Below are positions 46,041 through 60,365 of a stretch of DNA of 64,000 nucleotides, piece by piece; the stretch's first letter is position 1, and each line of letters begins with the position of its first letter. The translations under genes and the position numbers were made by a program. Below the pieces are notes generated by a model. The model was not told the origin of the DNA and did no database searches. It saw nothing but the letters and a program-made list of their open reading frames with translations. The DNA is taken from positions 7,390,501-7,454,500 of the forward strand of contig CANUEZ040000193.1 in the NCBI GenBank assembly GCA_948099385.1. The letters are read 5' to 3'. The stretch comes from Fasciola hepatica. Lineage: Eukaryota > Platyhelminthes > Trematoda > Plagiorchiida > Fasciolidae.

Positions 46041-49000
46041 TTTTGAACGATGTGATTGTTTGGTCTTGCTGGGAGTCCGAAATCGCGTATGGAAATATCA
46101 AATCACAGTTTTAGTTTTCTACCTTAGGAATGTTGGTTCTGGAGAAGTAACTGAATAATCAAAAAAAAATTAATTTTTAGGCAAGTATTCAGTGCTCTTC
46201 ACTTCGGGTCTACTGGTTGCCAATGCTGAATGTATGCGGTATCGCAGAATTTTAGTCCTACCGTTTGAAATTTTGCAAACTTTTGCATTTCGACCAAAAA
46301 TTGCTGATCACACGCGACCCTAATATATCCAACATATTCTCCAAATTCAGTGGTGCTCCCCAACTGTAGCGTTAGGGTAGTCAGTTGCTTCTATTCAGAC
46401 GTACACTAGGGAGTAGGCCTGTTCGACATTTGGTGTAGTTTCAAGGTACACCCGCCCATTTCCATTTTAAAAGTAAGCCGTGTTCAGTTATAGGATTTTC
46501 AGAGTCAAATAATGGTTTGGTTGATAACATGGTGGATAGTGAAATAGATATTGAAACAAACATGTTCGGTTTATCATGCAAGGACCAAAGCGAGCAAAGC
46601 CAAGTATTTGTGATGCACCATAATGTAGTCAATCGGAGGCGAACAGCTGGAGAAAATGGTGCACTCAGTCAAAATCTATAATGTGCAGTAGTTAGCAGCA
46701 CTCTTGGAAATTGTACTTGGTATTCCCAATGGAAAAATTCGCACGGACGAAACCTGAGAGTTCTGCTATGGTAGTAACAGTGATCTCAACTGTACTGACA
46801 ACATCGAGAATGTGTAGCATCAAAATTGCTGATTTTATGAGACAATGAGTCTGCCTTCATTCTGCGACTTAAATAGAGTCAAGTTGTATAGTCCACCTAC
46901 TTACGAGGACTATCCAAGTGACTCTCTCTAACGTCATTGGTTATTCTGTCCAGCGGGACACGTTGCACCAAAATACGATGTACTCACAGTATAAGAGAAT
47001 ATCGTTATACTTCCCATTGGCTTAAGTGAAATGGGTTAAATGTTTCACGTTGAATTCTGATTGACTTAAGCGAGTGCCACAGTTCGTTGAGTCGTACAAA
47101 TGTTTCACTACTGGTTCTGAAGCAAAACGCCGGGATTCGGACACCGTCGAGCAGCTGATACTCACAACACCTAACAATTAGATGGACAACGTTGTTCTCT
47201 TCCACAACAGTCTGTTTTTCTCAACCAATTAGGTAATCCCTGTGATCATGAGTACACCAAGTCTCTGCGCTGTTGGCATTTTTCAGGGCCTTTCATCGAC
47301 GTGAGGTTCGTTGGGTCTGCTTCCCACACATTCGCCTAACGGGCACCACATTTTTTATTCTCATAATTTCTGTAAAGTGCTGATCAAAGGTTTTCCAAGG
47401 ATTTAGGTTTTTGCCAGGTTTTACCTTGTTACCACACAGCTAAAATGTTGTTCTTTCATGTTTATACACCTGTAAATGGCAATTTATCAGACATTTTGGA
47501 GGGTTTATCATCGTTGACTTATACACTGGAGAACAAAGACAACAATATTGTGCCAATGATTTGGTCGCTACAGAGATAACAGGGAGGTACCACTGGAGGT
47601 TTGTTTGCCTTACATGTATGTTCCGTGAGAAAAAAGCAAGGTTGTATTCACATGCCACATCGCAAAACTTTGGGTAGGAAATTCGGGAAATGAGTGGTAT
47701 CAACACACAATTAAATGTTCAGACTTAAGATTCATACATGTCAAGTGATTCAGTGAGGAAAATTGCCCCTGCAAGGTAATTGATGGAATAACCTCTAGAC
47801 TGTTCTTCTTGCTCCCTTTTCATTTACGTTAACAGTGCAAAGATGTCCGACGGGAAATTCGATTAGTTTGCAACGCAAGGGGTGAAAGATGTATTATTGA
47901 AGTGTGCTTATTCATCTAGAACCAATTTGTATGGCCACACGCTCACCATCGGTGAGTTACACGAGTGCGCTGCTATCAGTTGGAGTTCCATTGGAAACAC
48001 TGTGTGTGCGTTTGTGCATATCGGCAGTGATTTCAAACAAACGGGGTAAAACAGCTGCACGCGGAGTGACTTCAAGGGTTAGTCGTGACGCTTTCAAAGT
48101 GAACATCGTGTGGTTCATAAGTATACTAAAGGGAACAATCATACTTATAACTTTTGATGACTCACTGTACATCACTTCCTATATAATTTTCTGTTCAGTG
48201 TTGCAAATGGTAGGTACACACACCAAAGCTGAACTCCAACCCCGGCTACTTGCTTTACGAATTACATCCCTGGTCATGGTTCGTATAAAGGCAGGCTTGT
48301 TACCAGCACACAATACTTGGTCATATACATGAAAGGTTTGTGTGATAGGAAATACTGTATATCAGTCGGATCAGCAGGGCGACAGCAAAAAAACAACAGC
48401 CGGTCCAGAAAGCAAAAATGAAGCACCACTTTGTATGGTTGCTAGATTTGAATAGACAAAACCAGTTTGTTCATTTTTTTCCAATAAAGATGTAGATATG
48501 CACTTGATATAACAAAAGCAAACCTAATTTGATACTTCTTATCTCATTTGGAAACAATTTTGATGACGTCGTTCATCACCTAGAGGTTATCCATACAGAA
48601 ATATGTTTGCATTCCGGCATTCCGTGGAATCCAAATCTACTGGAATTCCCGGCTACGTAAACGGCACTCCTACTGTTGTTTCTGTCTTTTATCTGGGTAG
48701 TCACAACTAATGATCACGTCAATGTTTGTCATTTACTTCACGATACAAAGTTTCGATTTGGCTTTACCAAGGAGCCAACAGACTATAGAATGAAGTAAGG
48801 TCATTGCCTACCCAGTTGTGAATGAATAAAATGAATGAATAATCTGGTGAATACACCAAATTTACTGAAGGCAAAAATATTTTACTGACTCAGAATCGGG
48901 TTTGTTCAGTGTTATTCTCCAATTTCAGCCAGTAAGAGAAACGATTGGACTTGGTGCTTGTGTTAAATTGACGAACTATCACACATATACGTGCAAAACA

Positions 49001-52000
49001 CCTAACGTATTTTAGGATGAAAAGACCACAGTGAAACAACAAATAGCTAGGCAACCACTGGGTAGAGAACAAAACCGTAATGACAACAAACATGTCTTCA
49101 GATTGTGAGCATTGAATAGAGCTAAATCTTGTTGGACATAGCAGTACGGTTTTGCAATGAATGTGTTTTGTGGCTAAATAAATCATCGTCGCAGAGTTAA
49201 CTGCTAAGTTTTGAATGACTTATCTAAGTGAAATATGAACCAACCTAATCTTGAGAGAGAAAACCCAGCAGGATTCGTAAGCGTTTCATCCACATCACTT
49301 GTTAGAGACGTTTCCAATAAACATCATAAGATAGTAGGTACAATCAACAAACAAGTATTTTGCGGCTCACCTGCTAGAGCAACAGAAGCCGCAAGCGTCG
49401 ATCGCACGTGCAATGAAACTTATCCGCCTGACGAAATCATCCGATTCAAGGATTTGCGCAACTAAAATCGATGTACCGAGCAATTCCGGCATATTCCTTG
49501 TCCTTCTCTTTCACAATTAGAGCTTAATCACACACACACAGACACGTGAGTACACCGACGGAAGAAATATTTTTATTCAGCCCGAAAGATGAGAGGCTTG
49601 TAATCCTGCAGGCTACAGACTAGGCGGTGAATATCTCATGCAAACCTAAAGAGTTATTGCAGACATGCACTACTGAACCTTCTGAAAATGATGAAATATT
49701 TCCCCGACCTTGCTATGCTCAAGGATTTATTTCTTTCTTCACGCGTACACTATTTCATTTTAGCAGAACCATTCAGCTTCGAGTTAGGTTACTTCAATAA
49801 TCGTAATGGCTTGTGTTTGTGTTTTTGGTCATGCCGACAAAGTAGATTTATGGGTGCCCTTGGTGGTGTAGATCCAAACTAAAATAGAACACAGAATCGT
49901 TGATACTGCCAAAATATTGTCAGATGTCTCTGGTGAAAATTCGATAAAACAGTGGTAAGCTGCTGTTGACGCATGACCCTAGATTATTTCTAAACTGTTC
50001 TCTGATAACAAGAGAAACGAAACTCGTTTGAAAAAAAGAAATTATTGTTATGACTTTCATAACAACCAAACACTTGATTTGCTACCCTATTTAGGTTTGA
50101 ATTATACATTATTGTGAGGAAACCCGAATCGTTGGTGTAGTTGTTTAGAAGATGGTGATTTCGGATATACTGGGGATTAAAGAGTCCTTTCTGTGGGGTG
50201 ATTATTTCGAGAATTCGTGCGCGAATCACATTTTGAATGCAGAGCGTTCAAATAGCCAAGTCAGAATAAGGCTGATTTGCAGTCACGTTCATGGAATGTT
50301 CACGTTTTCATTCTGAGTCAACTTTATCGTTGCATAGATAGATAGATAAGTCATTACTACCCGGGCTGAAGCATAATTACCTATCAATAAAATGCAGCCC
50401 TATGCCAAAATCTGTGAGGGATATTGATTGATTATCCACGTAGTGGGTGTGAACAACAACGTCCGCTAAAATGAAACACGATTAAAATAGTATTCCAGCA
50501 TTTAGGACTTTCTGGAGTCGAAGGCAGTGATTCTTACTGAGTGAACACGTACCAATATATACATGAATTCGCTGCAAAATGCATTCTGAATTAGTGATCT
50601 TCAGTGCGGCGAAGTGCGGACATTGATCACTCTGCTCCCGGTTACTGAAACATGGTATCTCCAAATGCGTATTTTCCTAATATGCTGTGTGACTTCGTAC
50701 GCATAGAAAGGAATACAACTTAGAACCATTCACGACTGTCTAGACTAGACTTTAATGACACTAATTTTATGGACTCAGTAATAATGGATACCCCCGATTA
50801 TCGATATGAGATTGAGTATTTGAGATGGAGTCGAATTTTATCATACCAGTTCTATATAAATGTGAATGGTTGGGACTGGAAGTTGGATTGTAATACTACT
50901 TCGAAATTCGGAGGTCGATCATTTAACGTTCCAGCTCAAATTACTCCCTTCACGGATTTCATAACATGTTTGACTTGAAAAATCAAATCGCCTCAGATCA
51001 GTGGGTTTTATTTGGTGTTGTTTCTTCTGCCTAATTGAGAAAGATTTTTCTCAAATTGTTGAATTATACGAGATTAAATTCATATCTAGACGCGAATGAA
51101 TGGTGTTTTTTATTCTCTTGTGTGACAGTGTAGTTATTCAGAACCTCATCCATTGAACACAAGGAAATGCAACCGAACTCCTCATGTGATGATAGATATT
51201 GCACTACGAATACAACCTGGATAGGTTTTGGAATTAGGTCCGGAAAAAAGATCGTATTTTGATCAAGATTTTAACCGGACACTCAAGCATGATGAACCTT
51301 AATAACAAAGAATTCAACAGCGTACTTCTGGATAACCTCTGAATGAATTTTCGGCTTACCGCATGCCAAATCCACAACCTACGTTTAGATCAAAAATAAT
51401 AAACTGGAAGGATTTCATTGGTTCCAAATTATCCTCAAAATATTTGAGATCTGAAATTCTCAACGGTGCTGTTATACATGAGTTGAAAATCTGGTTTTGT
51501 TAATAAGAAATTTAAGATTACGAGTTTTGTGTCAATTTTAAAATAACTTTCAGTTAAATAAACGCTCAGTCCACAGTTTCTCCATAACCATGACGTGTTA
51601 GAATAAAAATCAAACGGAAAAATGTGAACAAGACAAAGAGAAATATCGGAGCGATGCAACTGGTGAAAGGATTATGGAGAACCTAAATTGGATGATCGTG
51701 AATAGGGACCTCGATATTTGAACACACACTTCTCACTAACTATTTTAAAGTCTAATTTTTCCAAAGCTGAAGTCATGCTAGCAAATTTTTCAAATTCGGA
51801 TAAGGCTTGGACCGTTTGAATGTAGGCCGAATTCGAAGAAAACAATTTCACACAGTGTGTATATTGGGGAAATTTGAGTCTCATCCTAAAACATCTGCTT
51901 TTCAAACAGTTATTGGCTATTTTTATATGTAAGCTTGAGGAAAATGATAAATGAAATTTAAATATCAGCCGTTTAGGAATGAAGAACAAAAAACAAGCGG

Positions 52001-53708
52001 ACCAATTCTCTCTCACTTTATACATCTTACTTGGAATATATCTCTCACCTTAAATGCTTTAGTTTACATAAGGAAATGCAAGATGATAAATCATGTAAGA
52101 TAGATGATAAGCAAAAACGATTATTGTTACCTCGAATAACTTGACCAGTAAAAGATTCGGTTGGATTAATAAATAACACATCAACAGTTCACAAAGCTTT
52201 GATCGCCAATGAAATTGCAGAAGCAATGTTCGGCTGCCTCATCCTTGTTAGAAATTATCACCACTGCACATCAGTTGAGTCGTTATTGTGACTCAGTCCC
52301 GTGAATAGACGATTATGAGTTAAGCACCTAACGACCAAGCTATCCGGCTCTCAACGTCACAATTACATGACATTACGTCGTTTCATCACTGGTATTTCAG
52401 TGTTAACAGCCCGTTGACCGCACAACAATCGACTCCTTAGATCAACGAATTCGTAGGGATAGTTCGTGGAAACAAATCCGTTACGTTGAAAACAACTTTG
52501 AGATAGAGCTTGGATGAGTATTCATCGTGAACAGCTAGAGATTCCATTTGACTTTCAAATGATTCATCATATGGGAACAAATTACCATAAACGTCCATCA
52601 TAAGAATCGACTGGTTTATTGTAAACGGGTTTTTTATAGTGAAGAGCCAGTACCAAAATAATACTGCATCAACCAGCGGCGAAATTTGTAACTCATAAAA
52701 TATGTGCATCGAACCGTAAAGACTAATCCAACGCAACGTCTGGCGTCTCGACGATTCTCATCAAAGCTTCGTTCATTGGAGTCACTCGGCCTCCCAATAT
52801 GGGAACTTCATTCGACACACAATTTCCCCAAATAAATTAAAACTAAATCTTCTAGTGATTACAATTTCGTTCACAAGTTTGAGGAATTATTCTTCTTACT
52901 CGGATGATTTTTTGAATGTCTCAAATGTTATTCTTCTTCCATCAGTTGTCAATTTTCATTCACGCTCTTCAGTCTTCCTTCACTTTCATATTGACCCGTT
53001 GCGGTTCTTTCAATAATCCACTTCGTAGTGCAAGGTTAGATTTCATTTTGTGCAGTTTAATCTTCAAATACCAACTCTATATTATTCCACTAACTTCGTT
53101 CGTCATTAGTTTATTACACCGATTTACATAGTCCAAGTCGAGAAATGGAACCTCATTTTGCATTACTTCATTTCATTTCTTTATTATCCAAATACCCTAT
53201 CCGTATTCCGGATTGGTAGGCATGATGTGTTTATAAAAATGTATAATTTCCCTATTTTTCATGTGGCTATATCGCCGCACTAGATCATCATACCAAGGTC
53301 TAAATCCCTTCTCTCGCACATCCATTGCAAACCGGTCTTTCGGTAGTATCTGACGCTACATAACTCCTGGCTGATGTTAATTCCTTGATTTCGTTGCGTT
53401 TTGTCCTAGCCGCGATTGTGCCTTCTCATCTGATAAAAACATTTCTGATTTGAATATACTGGAGTTTGCACTGCAATAAACGGCGAAATTCATTCCAAAT
53501 CTTCTCAACCGCATCAATTCCTACTAACACAACTGGGTAATAAACATGTTCAGACAAAAATGACTTTGGAAGTGAATATAGCTGAGAAGGGATTCCATGT
53601 GTTTGTGTCTAGGGGTATTTTGCAAAAGACCAGTCTTCTTCGTCACTAGCTTTACAGAAATCCAAGAGAATCAGTGGTATTGATAGTAAATATTATGTAG
53701 ACGTGTAG

Positions 53709-53711
<3 letters not shown>
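46041..53711. other. Long interval without a recognisable gene
   Basis: Scattered short frames; the longest is 47,904-48,332 (142 codons, plus), which has a hydrophobic middle but no known domain and competes with a minus frame. 49,235-49,465, 51,672-52,025 (minus) and 52,437-52,736 (minus) are of similar quality. A short GATA run lies at about 50,335-50,348. No transposon motif was found. Confidence 0.4.

Positions 53712-53795
<84 letters not shown>
53712..53795. repeat. (AT)42 microsatellite
   Basis: An 84-base uninterrupted AT run, the longest in the window. Confidence 0.97.
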
Positions 53796-53797
<2 letters not shown>

Positions 53798-56700
53798 CAA
53801 GTTTATCGAAATGAGAAAAATGGACCTCAAACTGCAAGCAGAAATAATACTACTATCCATGTAAATATCGGACTCATCGTCTATTAGGCTATTTGAGCAT
53901 ACACATATCCACACTGATCATTGAGAGCAAGCTGAGATTGTGCTTTGCTACGTTTATGTCCGATCAGTTGTGTGTTCATTCTCTGATTGATCAAAATATT
54001 TTTTTTTCTGTCCTACAAGTGGTGCGTCACATTCATATTTTTTGACACTTTTGACATTATTGAACTTATTCCGAACCTGACCAGCATAGACATGGATATC
54101 GTGTTGAATAATAATTGATTAACGATATTGATTTTTGTGCCACTGATGCTGTTGGATTTCTGTATAACTTTCAATTATTTCTATGTGACCCTAGAGATTT
54201 TGAAAGTGATTACTTGCTTCACTTGTTTTGGAAACACTCTAGTGGCTTTTCAAGTGAAAATAACTATGGATTTGTAGTTGTTCGAGGCGGAAATTTTAGA
54301 CACTACGAACGAGTGACCGGGGAGTATGTACTTATTTGTTCGCATCGCATCGTGTGCCTCGCTTTCGGTTACCTTTTCAGTCGACTGTCCATAGAGATAA
54401 ATTCAAATGTAATATCGCTCAGCTGACCACTGTTCACTGCTAGCCGTAATTTCAATAAAAATCTACAACTTCCTGATCAAATGGTGCTCAAAACCTACCG
54501 TAAAACCCACTTTCTTGTTTGGTTTTGAATACTTAACTGATGACTACCACTCTTCGGGTGTTGATTGGCTATCGTATATGGTGTGATATTTCTGGGAATG
54601 ATGAAATAAGCGTTTGTATAAGTAGAACTGGAAAAAGCCAGATGACGCATAGTGCCTCGGCATACCTGTGTGTGTGTGTTTGTGTGCTTGGATTCCGAGG
54701 GGTCGGGAATGGTTTTTGCGGCTTCTGAGCTCTAGTGACACGTTACCTCTGGGACATGTTATTGAAACACTCATCATTTTGACAATGGGAATCAACACAG
54801 TTGTGCATCAAAGGCCGCATGACTAAAGAAGTACATGTGAAAGTTTTGTAAAAAGGGTAATACATCATGGCTGTGGGAAAAGGTACATTTCTTTATTATG
54901 AACCATCTAACTGAAGAATATTGAGGTTTCTTGAGCTTTGATTCCGTTTTATCAGATTCCGATTAAGTGTATCTGTAACACTTTTTGTTAATACCATCTC
55001 GCTATCCGAGTAACCTTGTAACACATGACGAAAGATTGCTACATTCCAATTATTTCTCAAACCAAGTTTGTTTGAAAGATTCATATGGAAATCGGTGATA
55101 GATTGGAGGACCGTTCTGATAAATTCATGATTGCTTTTTATCGTAACGATTGAAGTCGGTTGTGAATTCCCCAAAATAAGTTGATAGGTAATGCCGACGC
55201 TCATCACATTTGAATAAACCAAAACAATCTACTTCACCATGGTTAGTTTTGTGTGCTTTCATTTGATGCGAAATGTCAAATCAAGGGCCGTGTGAATATA
55301 ACTGTGAACTGATGTACACCGATGGAACAATCAAGGCTTGATCCTCTGCCGCGTCGACTGATCAATCTCCTTCAAATTCAAAACTGCTTTCGACTATCTT
55401 CAAAGAAACACATGCATTTCAAAATCAATACATCCATTTGTCCACCACTCAAGTTTAGAATAACGTTCTCACAGTTAACTTTCAACTGTACTGTCACGCT
55501 ATGCCTAACACAAAGATAGGCCGGTGTCGAATTCAGAACAACACTCCCTTATTTGCAAACATCCAATTTAAAAAAATCAAGAGAATACGTTACCCTCAGC
55601 AAAAACATTACCACACATTCTATGGTTTCCACTTTATGCTGTGAGGTTAGATAACTTAAGTACTTTTTAACAAGGCTTTGGTATTATCTGATAGTGTGCT
55701 GCAAACACGGTTGTATGGGTAAGGATAATTACAATATATTTTCACTGATTGCAGGAAAAACAGCAGCGCTCTAGACAACTTAGTATCCCCGTTCTCGAAA
55801 TGATCATCCGATTCTTGACCCATTCATGGGTAAAGTGAAAATTAGGATTCCTTTAAAAGCATATGTAGTAAACAAATGAACTTTATATTCATAGAATATA
55901 TTGTACACACGAGGAGTTGGAATCTCATAAAATGGGAAATCAACTTGATTATGTCACATCAAAAATCAAACGATGCAAGCCGATGTCTAACCGGCAACAT
56001 CCCGTTTGTCAGGCAGTTGTTGTACTAGCTGAGCTTTTGCTGTGCGGACAGTCGGGAGCGAGTAATACGAAAGAAAACAATGCTGATGAGCTAACCACTA
56101 TTTTATTGATACACAACTTATGTCCTAGTTTTGGTCAATGGGCTGGCCACGTCGGTTGCTTACAAATGGGACGAACAGCACACGGCTGGGAATCAGATTT
56201 CATTTTACTCAACCTAATACCGTTCATCATATGCCAAACCATTCATCTGAAAAACAAGTCCATCAAAAAATAGGAGGCACCTTTATTCGGATCCCCTTTT
56301 GTTATCGATACATGGTCTCTTCTGTTAGGCTTGCAGTTCATCCTCCATGTTACGTGCCATTAGCCACGTTTAAATTTGCCACTACCTCACTTTCGACGGA
56401 GATTGAAAAAGCCTGCAATTAGGATAAATTCCAGCATTATTTTCAGCTCGTTGTTATGGTCCCTACATCTAAAGTGTGTGTTTGAAGGAGCTTGCTGTGA
56501 TTCATTTGATAACTGATGTTGTTATGCGTGTTTAAGCACTAAACATGACACCATATAATGGATATCATCTTGTAACATTGATTTCGAATCTGAGCTGCCA
56601 TTCCGGTTTAATCAGTTACCATTAGATTTTAAAATCGCGAATATGAGTGAAACAGATTGGGTTACCGGCCTCCTAACAATTGTATTGGAAGAGGTTTGGT

Positions 56701-57180
56701 ATTGTGGAATCAGACAGCATTAAATGTTTGGGGCAGACTATTCATTTTAGGTTTCAACAATGATCAGTGCATATTCATGTCAGGTTTGCCCATAAAGCAA
56801 TATCAAGGAATTGAGAACGGAGTTCGTCAATCAATAAACCGAATCAATGTCAAGAAAACACAAAACGTTTAATTCGGAATTGTTGATAGAATTGAAGAAT
56901 ACGTTTTACTGGGTGGAATTATTTTGTAGAGGAAAACTGACGAATTAGATTATTCACTCTTGCTCTCAAGCTGTGTGATCTTATACAAGTAATATTAAAA
57001 GTCCGTAGACGTGGTCGCTTTTCGAGATCATCCATATCCTTCATACAAGATCACTCCCGGGTGAAATTTTTCTACCTCTGAAAATTGAGATACCGTCTAC
57101 CATAAACACCGTAAATAAATTCGCGATGTTGTTCAGACTGGGATTGTCACCAAGAAATAGTAACGGTTGGGCCATGAGAC
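53796..57180. other. No confidently recognised gene; two weak exon-like frames
   Basis: 54,115-54,426 (plus) is open for 103 codons, has no ATG and ends near a possible donor GTATGT at about 54,323. 55,917-56,273 (118 codons) overlaps 56,138-56,422 (94 codons) in another frame. None has a domain I recognise. A GT-rich stretch lies at 54,668-54,690. Confidence 0.3.
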
Positions 57181-57189
57181 AATTTGGGG

Positions 57190-59826
57190 CCTATTCTGTT
57201 GCAGAAACTGACAAAAAATGCACGGTTCTGTCCATGGGTATTAGAATTCAACCTGCACGGGAAACATGAGCCGGCGCATTATTCTACAGGAAGAGAATTT
57301 CATTTTCAGTGCTTCTGTTCTGAGTTTCAGTCAGGGCACTTCCTCCTCCAAAGCAAAATTAATAGATCTGACATTGTAGTGCTAGCTGTTGACTTCAGTG
57401 CTCAAGTTAGCAAACTTAGTGTGTCGGAAACTTGTATAGGTGGCCCTTGTGCTTTTCCCGCTGAGCTTACATGTAACGGGGATAGGTTTATTTAGTTTTG
57501 TGCAGAAAATCGACTGCTCTTTTCTAGCACCCATTATCGACACAACTCGCGTCGCACAGTGACATGGCACTCTAACTCTGCAGGCGCTTTAAGCCAGATT
57601 GATCATGTCGCCGTAAGCTACCGGTGGCGCAGTTCTGTTCAGAACTGTAGATCTTACTGGTCCCCGTGCGTTGAGTCTGACCATGCATTAGTTTTAATGC
57701 GATTATCTCTTCCGCTCTATGGTCCTCGTAGCAAACCGCAAACCGGATTAGCTGTGCAACGGATGTGTGATTCAGAAGTACGCACCGCGTATGAGCAGAA
57801 GTTAGCACATGAGCTAGGATCTACGACGAACAGTAATGTAGAAGAGCATTGGGCTCATCTCAAACAGGAGTCGCGCGTAAAAGCTGGTTTCACCTGCAGT
57901 CCTATATCCGATGTCCATCAAAGACACGGGATTTCGCAAAAGTGGCTGGGTATAATGGAGCAAAAGCGTCAGCTTTCGAACCGTAAGGAGATGAATAAGA
58001 TGCGGAGAAAGCTGCAAAGACAAGTTAAGAAAAGCCTTGAGAATGATCGGTCACAGTAGCCGAAGAAATGGAAATAGCAGCTGCTTCAGGTAACATTCGG
58101 AGACTGTTCAAACTTATTCGTGACACTGGTGGACGGCGGACTCAGGTCAGTGAAACGATTTGGGATAGAAATGGAGAACCCATCCGAAACAAACAGCAAA
58201 GGCTTGAACGATGGGCCGAGTACTTCAAGGAACAGTTTAGCTGGCCGAACGCTAGTGCAGTTACTCCTATGTAAAAAAACTGCGACTCCCTGGGTGGTAT
58301 CACTTGAGCCCCCATCGGAAGTAGAAGTAGAGTCATGCATTCGATTACTAAAGCGAGAGAAAGCGACCGGTTCCGACGAACTTCCACCACTCGTTTCAAA
58401 CTGGGTGGTGAGGCGCTGATAAAATCACGTATCATCTTGCTTCGTGACATTTGGAACGAGAAGCGTATTCCGTTATTATAGAGCGTGTCGTTTATAGCTC
58501 CCATCCTTAAGAAGGGAACAGGCAAGGACCGTGGTAATCATCGTGGGATTAGCTTAATTCCGATGGCACCAAAATGTTAGTATCGATTCCGCTGCACCGT
58601 CTGACAACTGCTCGCGAGGATGCATCAACCAGATTTTTACTCTTCACCGACTAATTTAAACGCACCACATGCACCACCGACCGACAAAAATGATGTTCTC
58701 ACACTTAAAAGGCGCCTTTGATTCAGTTGATTGAACTGCGCTTCTCAGTGCCCTTTAGCGGAAAGTTGTGCCCTAGAAGTTTGTGAACCTATTTAGATTA
58801 TTGTGTTCTCAGGCTGCTGGCCGCATTTGAGTTTACGGTGAACTTTCCGGTTGGTTCGAAACGACCAGTGGTGTTCGACAGGGGTGTCCCATATCTGCAT
58901 TCCTGTTTATCTTCATCACGGACGAAATAATAGAGAGTATGCTACGAAATCTTCAGGATGTAGGTGTCTAACTAGGAAGTAGTGGAAAGCTATGTGACCT
59001 TTATTACGCGGACGACGTTGTCTGCCTGGCCGAATCCACAGAACATGCTCAGCACGCACTAGATAGACTTGCGAGTGCTGTAGCTCCATTCGGCATGCTC
59101 TTTTCACCCTCAGTATGGAAAGCTATGTTACAAGACTGGACTTCAACGATTCCGTGCTTGAACCTCGATGGGGGGGGGTGCTGGCAATTGTCGACAACTT
59201 CACTACGGATTGGAGCACATTAGTAGAGGTAAGCACGCGTATATCCAAGGCTCGAGCGGCGTACGCTGAACGGAAGCAATTGTGGAGTCGACCTGATATT
59301 TCACTGAAGTTGAAAGGTCGTGTTTACTGTGCCGTATTGCGTACAGTTTTGTTGTATGGTTGTGAAACTTGGAGTCTGTATGCTGACGATATTCGCCGTT
59401 CTGAGGTTTTCGACCACCGACGCTTGCGTAGTATCGCTACGATTGGATGGAATGACAGAATAAGCAGTGCTGAGGTCGGAAAGCGAGTATTGGGTAATTA
59501 TTCGGAGAACGTTCTGTCAGAGCATATCCAGATTAGTAGACTTTGTTGGTTGGGACACGTGTTACGTATAGCAAACACACGTCTACCTTACCATTTGTTA
59601 TCCTCCGTTAATCTTCAGGAGTTGAAAATCCCCATGGAGGTCAACAGATGACTTGGCAACGAGGAATGAGAAAATGTACAGCGAATTAAGAAAAATTAGA
59701 TGCTTCGCGTCTTCGTGGTTGGGGTCCAAAATATCCGTCTACCAGTTGGCTGTATACACTGAACAATATGGCAGCAAACCGTGAACAGTGGCTATCGTGT
59801 TGTCACTTTCTGTCTAATCAGAATGA
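57190..59826 (+). pseudogene. LINE-3: non-LTR retrotransposon (APE endonuclease, RT, C-terminal domain), best preserved copy
   Basis: 57,365-57,495 carries the endonuclease block DIVVLAVDFSAQVSKLSVSE (DFN changed to DFS). 57,559-58,059 is open for 166 codons with SQIDHVAVSYRWRSS and ESDHALVLMRLSLPL (the SDH catalytic His is intact) and a basic linker. 58,068-58,274 continues the linker (RRLFKLIRDTGG, QRLERWAEYFKEQF). RT blocks follow in changing frames: KREKATGSDELPP (58,350), PILKKGTGKDRGNHRGISL (58,500), GVRQGCPISAFLF (58,870) and the catalytic YADD (59,005-59,016). 59,115-59,651 is open for 178 codons with LLYGCETWSLYADDIRRSEV and LCWLGHVLRIANTRLPYHL. The frame ends at about 59,826 with NMAANREQWLSCCHFL, the usual end of such proteins. 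At least six frame breaks; not active. The upstream half of the endonuclease is missing or too diverged. Confidence 0.85.
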
Positions 59827-60347
59827 TTGATCGATATGCGTTGGCACAATTAGACTGTGTATTCCGTGTGTTGGCTAATAGGGCATTTCTTTCCTTTTTT
59901 CACCCATGTAGGTCTACTCCCTGTCCATCTTGTATATTCATATCTTCTTATTCTACTTGCAATATGGTGAGAAAGGCAGTGATCAGTGGAGCTTGCCATA
60001 CGGTTTACCGCTATGCGATGATGATGACCTTTGATAGCCCGGTGAACTGCAAGTTGGTCCGTGTGTGTTTGATTAAACTACATTACCGGGATTGATCGTG
60101 ATATTTATCAACCCCTTCATTACCTCCGTGGTGATTTTGAATAGATCAAAACCAAACAATTGGTTTTCCGTGGAAAGCGCATTTCACGACTAGCGCATTT
60201 TTGGGTGTGTAATTCCGATCGATCAGAAGCTACAGCAAACTACGTGTTCAGTTGAGTTTTATTGAAACAGTTGGCGTTAGTAAACAAATATTCTCCTATG
60301 TACGCTGGTTATCACTGACACGATGTTATAGTTCATTCAAAAGCGGT
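59827..60347. other. No recognisable feature
   Basis: Sequence between LINE-3 and the tRNA-like insertion. A 104-codon plus frame (59,781-60,095) is a read-through shadow of the LINE end. The LINE 3' tail probably lies here, but no clear simple-repeat tail is visible. Confidence 0.4.
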
Positions 60348-60365
60348 AAACATTACTGGTACTGT
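60348..60365. repeat. 18-bp target-site duplication, left
   Basis: Exact copy of 60,538-60,555 (aaacattactggtactgt). Length and position are typical of insertions made by LINE machinery. Confidence 0.85.

Noticed and set aside
47904..48332. 142-codon plus-strand frame as a gene
   Set aside because: No known domain, no splice or promoter support, and overlapping open frames on the other strand; likely chance.
53693..53914. Minus-strand frames with long Ile-Tyr runs (also at 11,689 and 39,612)
   Set aside because: They are translations of AT microsatellites.
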